From contig NZ_CP060723.1 of assembly GCF_014395225.1 (NCBI RefSeq), positions 4,588,001-4,652,000 of the forward strand: 64,000 nt of DNA. Reading direction: 5' to 3'. Shown here piece by piece: positions 44,801-53,800 of the stretch. Position 1 is the stretch's first letter; every line of letters begins with the position of its first letter. Both the position numbers and the translations under genes were made by a program. Under the pieces are notes generated by a model. The model searched no databases. It saw nothing but the letters and a program-made list of their open reading frames with translations, and was not told the DNA's origin. This DNA is from Pedobacter roseus (lineage in GTDB: Bacteria; Bacteroidota; Bacteroidia; Sphingobacteriales; Sphingobacteriaceae).

Positions 44801-47800
44801 AAGCGGTAGCCACCGGACTAACGGTGATCGTAATTACCCTTGCAGTACCAGGTGCGTTCTCACATTTATTGTCACCTTTTACGGTTACATAATAAGTAGT
44901 GGTCGTATTTAATGGTGGTGTAGTAAATGTTGCGCCAATGAAACTTACATTGGTTAAGGCGGCATCACTATACCAGGTAAATACCGGATTGGTTACGGTT
45001 GCCGAAGTTGCACTTAATACTGCCGATGAACCTGCGCAAGCTGTTGTGCTTCCGCTAAGGATAATATCGGTAGAAACTGCTAAAGGATTAACTGTTACCG
45101 TTACCGCTTTAGCATCTGCAGCAGCATTTTCGCATTTATTGGTTCCTTTAACACTTACATAATAAGTGGTAGTGGCGGTTAAACCGGTTACAGTAAAGGT
45201 TGGACCGGTAAATACCACACTGGTTAATGAAGCATCGCTGTACCAGGTAAATACTGGTTGGGTTACGGTGGTGCTCGAAGCCATTAACATTACAGTAGAA
45301 CCCGAACAGATCTGGGCATTGCTTACTGCAATGTCTGCAGCGGTAGCAAAATCCTTAACAGTTACGGTGACTACTTTAGCGTTGGCTGGTGAATTTTCAC
45401 ATTTATTATCCCCTCTTACAGTTACATAATAAGTAGTAGTTGCATTCAGTACCGGAGTAGTAAAGTTTGGTCCAACGTAAGCTACTGTAGTTAAAGCAGC
45501 ATTGCTGTACCAGGTGAACACCGGATTAATTACTGTGGTTGTTGAGGCAGATAATGCCGCGGTTGATCCTTTACATATTGAAGTAATTCCGCTTGCGGTA
45601 ATATCAGCATCAGTAGCAGCAGGATTAACCGTAATGGTAATCGATTTTGCAGTTGCTGGGGTGTTTTCACATTTGTTATCGCCTTTAACCGTTACATAAT
45701 AAGTGGTTGTGGCATTAAGTGTTGGCGTAATAAAACTAGCTCCCGTAAATGCTACAGTTGTTAAGGCAGCATCACTGTACCAGGTAAATACCGGGTTGGT
45801 TACCGTTGTACTGGTTGCAGTTAAAGTAACTGATGAGCCACCACAAACAGTGCTTGTTCCAGCTAAATTGATGTCAGTTGGACCAGCAACAGGATTCACC
45901 GTAATGGTAACCTCTTTTGCATTACCTGCTGTGTTAGCACATTTATTTGTTCCGCCTACTGTAACATAGTATTTGGTTGTTGCTGTAATGGCTGGGGTAG
46001 TAAATACTGCGCCTACAAAAGCAACCTGTGTTAAGGCCGCATCGCTGTACCAGGTAAATACCGGGTTAGTTACGGTTGTGCTGGCTGCAGTAAGTACTGC
46101 CGTGCCAGAAGCACATAACGAAGTTGTTCCTGTTACGGTTAAATCGGTAGCTAATGCCGATGGATTAACCGTGATTGAAATCTTGGTACGGGTTGAGCTT
46201 GAACAAGCTGCTCCACTCACGGCTTCTACATAATAATCGTAGGTTCCGGCAGCAAGTGTTGCAGGGGTATTAAAGCTGCTGTTGTTGGTTACCAACATGT
46301 TTCCGCCAACTGCTGCATCGTACCAGTTATAAGTAATGCCTGCAACTGCCTGCACACTTAAAGTAGCAGATGTACCGATACAAGTGGTTGCCGGATTAGT
46401 GGTTGATGGAACAGGTGCTACTGCCGGAGGCAATACCGTTACCGTTACTTTTGTTCCTAAAGTCTCGCATCCATTAGCTGTTGCCGTTACCGAATAAGTA
46501 TAAGTACCAGCAGCTAAGGCTGGGTCGGTTGTGAAAGTTGTTCCGTCTTTTCCTGCCTGATAAGTTGCGCCTAAGTACCATTTGTATACCACACCTGCTT
46601 GTGGGTTCTGCACGCTTAATGTTGCAGATGAACCTTGACAAGCGCTTGCAGTAGCAGCAGCAACTGTTGGCGCAGTAATTACCCTTTGTGCGTAATCTAA
46701 ATTAACAGAAGTTAATGCACCTAAGAGCCCTGAGTTTAACCTCAATTCTACACCATCAAATCTGCTGGTTGGTACGAAAGTTAATATGGCCGATGTTCCG
46801 CCTGATAATAATTTTAAGTTGATTAATGGGTTGGATATAGAAACCGCATCGTTATTGCTGGTTGTACCCTGGAAAGTAGTTACCGTTAAGTTAGTTAACA
46901 CCCCTACCGAAAGCAATGCTCCTGGCGTGGTAATTTTCACCCTTAAGGTATCGCCTACATTTGATAAACCAGTAAAACCAACCTGGTGATAAACAGATGC
47001 ACCTAATAAACCCACTGGAATAACCAGGCTAGATCCGGTATTGATATCGTTATCAACCGCGAATGTTGGGTTATAAACGCCAGCCAATAATGCCACACCT
47101 GTTACACCGCTTGCCACTGTTGTAGTTGCTGCGCCGCAAGGGGTAACTACCGGATTACCGTTAGGCACTACCGTAACTGTTACAGTAGCCCTGCTTGTTG
47201 CAGTACATCCGCCTGGAATAGTCGCCTCCACATAATAAGTTGTTGTGGTGCTTAATTGTGGTGTTACATAAGTTTCGCCAGTATATACCGGAACTGTTCC
47301 GTTTGCAGTAGTGTACCAGTTAATGGTTGCTCCTGCTGTACTCGAAGTTGCTTTTAATACGGCAACCGAACCTTCACTAATGGTGATCGATGGCGGCGTA
47401 ATCACCGGAACATCAATGGTTCCAAGCACAATTTTACCCTCAGTTCTGGTTGATGAAGTACCGCAGCTGTTTACCGCAGCTACAAAGTAACTTCTATCTG
47501 CTGTAATTAATGGTGTGGTAAAGTTATCACCGGTAAATAATACAGTGGTTGAGGTTGCAGTATCGTACCAGTTATAAGTAGTACCAGCAACCGGGTTTTT
47601 AACCTGGAAGGTAACCGATGTATTAGGGCAGGTATTAACCGATGCCGAAAGTAGATCAGGCGTTACCGGAGCAGGGTTGGTAGTAACGTTTACTACAGTT
47701 TTATAGCTTACACAACCTGTTGCTGAAACTGCGGCTACATAGAATTTAGTATCGCCTGTTAGAACAGGAGTAGTAAATATAACACCGTCTTTACCGCTTA

Positions 47801-50800
47801 AGTAAGTACCGGTAGCATCGTACCACCTGTATGTTAAACCTGCTGATGGATTATTCACCTGCAATTGAGCAGTTGATCCCACACAAGCAGTTACATTAGC
47901 CGAGGTTACTGTTGGCGCAACCAAAATGCGTTGCGCGTAATTTAAGTTGATCGAGGTTAAAGCTCCCAATACACCTGAATTCAATCTTACTTCTACCCCA
48001 TCAAAAACATTGGTTGGAACAAAAGTGATTAAAGCCTGTGTATTACCGCTCAACAACTGAACATTTAACAAGTTATTGTTTAATAATTGCGAATCACCAT
48101 TGCTATTCGTTCCAACATAAGTGGTGATGGCCGCATTACCCAATAATGAAAGCGACAATAGTTTTCCTGGCGATGATACCAATACACGTACGGTATCGCC
48201 CACTGTAGATAGTGATCCAAAACCCACTCTCTGATAAACTGACGCACCTAGCGCTCCAACCGGCATAACCAGTGAAGATGCTGTTTGGGTATCGTTATCA
48301 ATAGCTAAAGCCGGGTTAAATACACCTGATAACAAGGCTACACCTGTAACGCCGTTAACCTGTGTGGTTGCAGCCTCGCAAGGAACCGGATTTGGCGATC
48401 CGTTGCCATCAACCGTAATGGTTACCTGAACGCGGCTTGCTGAAGTACAACCATTTGTAGAAACCGATTCTACATAATAAGTTGTGGTAGCCAATAATGG
48501 AGGTGTAACATAAGTTGCTCCTACATAAACTGGTGTTGTTGAAGTATTAGAAGTATACCAATTGAAAGTATTGGTTGGATCAGCAGAAGTTGCTGTTAAA
48601 ATTGCGGTCTGACCTGCGCTCACTGTTGATGAACTTGCAGTTACTACAGGCAACACCGGACGAGGATTAACCGATACTGCTGCTGCTGCACGTGCAGTAC
48701 TTGTACAGTTTCCTTGCGATGCTTCTACATAATAAGTAGTGGCAGCTGTTAAGGCCGGAGTTTGAAATACCGAACCGGTAAATACCAGATTGCCAGCTGT
48801 AGCAGCATCGTACCATTTGTAAGTTACCGCCGGATCAGGATTAGCTACTGATAAAGTGGCTGATGATCCCTCGCAAACATTGGCAATAGTTGCCAATACC
48901 GGAGTGGCTAATGCCGGGGTAACGGTTACTGTTACAGGAACCCTGGTTACGTTTGCACAAGTTCCTTTGCTTACCTGAATATAATAAGTGGTGGTAGCAG
49001 TTAATGCTGGCGTAGTAAAGGTTTCGCCAGCGGCCAGTTGTGTTCCGCCGGTTGGCGCATCAAACCAGGCTAAAGTAGTACCACCGTTTGCCGTTGCATT
49101 TAAAGTTGCAGTGCTTCCGGCACAGATTGTTTGCGTTCCTGCTGTTACGGTTGGATTAGGATAAATGATGGTTGCACCATAAACATCTAAGCTGGTTACG
49201 GCAGAAAGTAATGCACCGAAGCTTACCTGTACCCTATCATAAGCACCGCCTGCCAATATGGTAGCAGCGAAACGGTTGCCCGAAAGTAACTGAAGATTTA
49301 ATAATGATGAATTTAACTGAACTGTTCTAACTATAGTAGTACCGTTCATTACATTTAAGGTAACATTACCCAACGCAGTTAAATCTAATAAACCACCTGG
49401 TAAGGCTAAATCTAAACGAAGACTATCAGTAGCTGTTCCAGCTGATGGGAAAATTAATTGCTGATAACCTGAAGCACCCACACCTACCGAAAGTGATATT
49501 CTGGTAAAGTTAGATGGATCTGCATCAGTAGAGTTTCCAGGGTTGGTTACACTACATAATAAGCAGATACCGGTTATACCAGAGTTTTGTGAGCTTGCAG
49601 CGTTACAAGCTGTACCACCACCATTGTTTAGTACGGTAACGGTTACCGGTACGCGGCTTGCGCTTTTGCAACCACTTGCATTTGTAGTTTCTACATAATA
49701 GGTAGTTGTTGCATTAAGTACAGGCGTGGTAAATGAAGTACCTGCACCTACCTGTGTTCCACCCGTAGCAGCATCGTACCATTGGATGGTATTGCCCGCA
49801 TCAGCAGTGGCAGATAAAGTTGTAGACTGACCAGCATTTATTACCTGGCTGTTGGTGGTTACCGTTGCAGCTGTTGCTGGTGGATTAACTGAAACATTTA
49901 CAGCCGTTCTGCTACTTACTGCAGTTCCGGATACCGCCTCTACATAATATACAGTTGGTGCGGTTACTGCAGGCGTTACAAAAACACCAGTATTATTGGT
50001 AACTAATGGTGTACTTCCTGTAGAAGCATACCAGTTATAAGTTACGCCTGCCTGCAGGTTGCTTACACTTAACGTTGCAGGACTTCCCGAACAAACAGTT
50101 GCATTGGCAACCACTGGAGCATTAACGGTTACGTTTAAGCTATAAGCGGTTGTTGCTTTGTTGCCGTTTGCATCTGTTGCAGTTAAAGAGATGGTATAGG
50201 TTCCACCTAAAGTTGGTGTTCCTGTAATTTCTCTTGTTGCAGTATTAAAGCTTAATCCCGGAGGAAGACCAGTGGCCAGATAAGTATATGGGGCTGTTCC
50301 ACCGGTTACCGCTGGTAAAGTTTGCGTAGGGTATCCAGTACCTACAATACCGTTTGGTAAAGTTGCACCTGGTAACGATAATACACCAATTACTTTAAGT
50401 GCATAAGTGTTACTTGCTGTTCTGCCTTCACTATCCGTAGCGGTAACACCGATCGAATAATTTCCGGCCTGTGTTGGTGTGCCCGAAACCTGTCTGGTGG
50501 CCGGATCAAAGGTTAATCCTGCAGGTAGATTGCTTGCTACATAAGTATAAGGACCAACACCTCCGGTTGCCGCCGGTAAAGTTTGTGTAGCGTACACTGT
50601 TCCTTCTGTTCCATCAGGCAAAGTTGCCGCCGGTAACTGTAAAGGATTAACAATGTTTATAGTATAGTTACTGGTGGTTGTTTTTCCATCAGCATCTGTA
50701 ACGGTTACTGGTACAGTAAAGGTTCCTGCCTGTGTAGGCGTTCCGGTAATTGTTCTTGTAGCCGGATCGAAGGTTAACCCCGGAGGAAGACCAGTTGCCG

Positions 50801-53800
50801 AATAAGTATAAGGAGTTGATCCTCCTGTTGCAGAAGGAATGGTTTGAGGGGTATAAACGGTTCCTGTGGTGCCATCAGCTAAAGTTGCTGGTGGTAAAAC
50901 CAAAGGATCGGTTACTTTAAGGGTATAGTTAGCCGTAATCGTATTGCCATTGGCATCTGTTACGGTAACTGGAATAGTAAAGGTTCCGGTTTGAGTCGGT
51001 GTACCTGTAATTTCTCTTGTTGCCGGGTTAAAAGCCAATCCCGGAGGAAGACCAGTAGCCGAATAAGCATAAGGACCAGTTCCACCTGTTGCAGCTGGAA
51101 TTCCGTTTGTAGTATATGCTGTACCTGTAACACCATTAGGCAACGCTCCAGGAGCAAGCGCCAAAGCTGGTGTGGTTGTTAATGTAAAAGTTGCAGTTTT
51201 GCTACAGCCTTTGGTATCAGTTACCACAACATCAAATGTTGGGTTGCCTGTTGCAGTTGGTGTTCCGCTTACCAAACCACTTGTTGATAAGGTTAAACCA
51301 GCCGGCAAAGTACTACCCGAAGCCAAAGCATAAGTATAACCCGGTGTACCGCCTGTTGCTACAGGAAGTTGTTTACTGTAAGGCGAAGCAATTGTAGCAT
51401 TGGTTAAAGTTGTACCTGCAAATACAATTGCCGGATTAACAGTAATAACCACAGGAACCCTTGTTGTATTAGAACAAGTGCCTTTGCTTACCTGAATATA
51501 ATAAGTAGTGGTAGCGGTTAAAGCCGGAGTAGTGAAGTTTGCTCCAGTACCCACCTGGTTGCCACCTGTTGGCGCATCAAACCAGGCTAAGGTTGTACCG
51601 CCATTTGCTGTTGCACTCAACGTTGCGGTACTTCCCGAACAAATCGATTGTGCACCGGAGATAAAAGTTGGATTTGGATAAACAACGGTTGCACCATAAA
51701 TATCTAAACTGGTTACTGCCGAAACTAAGGCACCAAAGCTTACCTGAACCCTATCGTAAGCACCACCTGCCAAAACTGTAGCGGCAAAACGATTGCCTGA
51801 TAAAAGTTGAAGACTTAATAATCCACCGTTTAATTGTACGGTTCTTACCACTGTGGTACCATTTAGTACGGTAACCGTTACGTTATTTAAAAGTCCAACA
51901 TCAGCTAAACCAGTCGGCAAAGCTAAATCTAAACGGATACTATCAGTAGCTACTCCAACTGAAGGGAAAATCAATTGTTGGTAACCATTTGCAGCAACAC
52001 CCACAGCAAGAGAAATTCTGGTGAAGTTGTTCGCGTCCGCATCGGTTGAGTTACCCGCTCCGTTTATAGCGCACAATAAACAGATACCGTTTATACCGGT
52101 ATTCTGACTGTTGGCCGCGTTACAAGCAGTAGCACCACCACCGTTAATTACGGTTACTGTTACCGGAACGCGACTTGCGCTTTTACATCCGTTAGTACTG
52201 GTGGTTTCTATATAATAAGTTTTGGTTGCTGTTAAAGCTGGTGTAGTGAACGAAGTTCCGGTTCCTACCTGAGTACCTGCAGTTGGTGCATCAAACCAGG
52301 CAATGGTATTTCCCGCATCAGCAGTTGCTGTTAAAGTTGTAGTTTGGCCAGAGTTGATTACCTGGTTATTGGTGGTAACCGTAGCTAAAGTTGCCGGTGG
52401 GTTAACCGAAACGGTAACCGATGTTCTTGCACTTACTGCTGTTCCAGAAACAGCTTCGACATAAAATACAGTTGCAGAGGTAACCGCAGGCGTTACAAAA
52501 GTACCGTTATTGCCAGTGGTTAAAGGTGTACTTCCTGTAGAAGCATACCAGTTATAAGTTAGGCCAGCTTGAAGGTTGCTTACGGTTAAAGTAGCGGTAC
52601 TTCCGGTACAAACTGTTGCAGAAGCCACAACCGGATCATTTACCGTTACCGCTAATGCATAAGTAGTAGTTGCTTTATTATTATTTGCATCGGTAGCCGT
52701 TACAGAAATGGTATAATTACCACCTTGTGTTGGCGTTCCTGTAATTTCTCTCGTGGTTGGGTTAAACGATAATCCCGGAGGAAGACCAGTTGCCGCATAA
52801 GTATAAGGAGAAGTTCCGCCAGTTACCGCTGGTAAAGTTTGTGGCAGATAAGAAGTACCCACAATGCCGTTAGGTAATGTTTTTGTTGGCAAGGTTAACG
52901 TTCCGTTTACCTTAACTGGGTAATTATTGCTGGCCGTTTTGCCCTGGCTATCGGTTACGGTTACACCAATTGTGTAATTACCTGCCTGTGTTGGCGTGCC
53001 GGTAATTTCTCTTGTAACAGGATTAAATGATAATCCGGCAGGAACACCAGTAGCTACATAAGTGTATGAACCAACACCACCTGTTGCAGCTGGTAAAATC
53101 TGTGTAGCATAAACCGTTCCTTCAGTTCCATCCGGTAAAGTTGCCGCTGGTAATACCAATGGGTTGTTTATCGTGATGCTGTAATTAGTGGTTACTGTTT
53201 TTCCGTCTGCATCGGTTACCGTAACAGGTACAGTATAAGTTCCGGCAGTTGTTGGCGTACCCGTAATGGCTTTGGTAGCCGGATTAAAAGTTAAACCCGG
53301 AGGAAGCCCCGTTGCCGAATAAGTATAAGGCGTAGTTCCACCAGTAGCAGTTGGAATAATCTGCGTAGTATAAACTGTTCCTGTTGTTCCATCGGCTAAA
53401 GTAGCAGTTGGCAACAATAATGGATCAGTAATTTTTACCGTATAGGTTGAGGTAATGGTATTACCGTTTGCATCAACAACGGTAACCGGGATATTATAAT
53501 TTCCGGGTTGAGTTGGTGTTCCGGTAATCTCTCTTGTAGTTGGGTTAAAAGCTAAACCCGGAGGAACACCTGTTGCAGTATAAGTATAAGGTCCTGTTCC
53601 ACCGGTAGCTGCCGGAATAGTCTGCGTTGGGTAAACTGTTCCTGTGATGCCATTTGGCAATGCACCTGGTGTAAGTACCAAAGCCGCAGTAACCGTTAAA
53701 TTATAGTTGGCGGTGGCATTACATCCTTTGGTATCGGTTGCTACAACCGAAAAAGTATAAGCATTGGCTACCGTTGGTGTTCCGGTAATTACACCTGCTG

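Noticed and set aside
42499..46233. Series of plus-strand open frames of 60-90 codons opposite the giant gene
   Set aside because: They recur with the 267-bp repeat period and are shadows of the repeated coding sequence on the minus strand.
43200..46240. CRISPR-like periodicity
   Set aside because: The period is ~267 bp, the units are in frame and protein-coding, and there are no short identical repeats with unique spacers.
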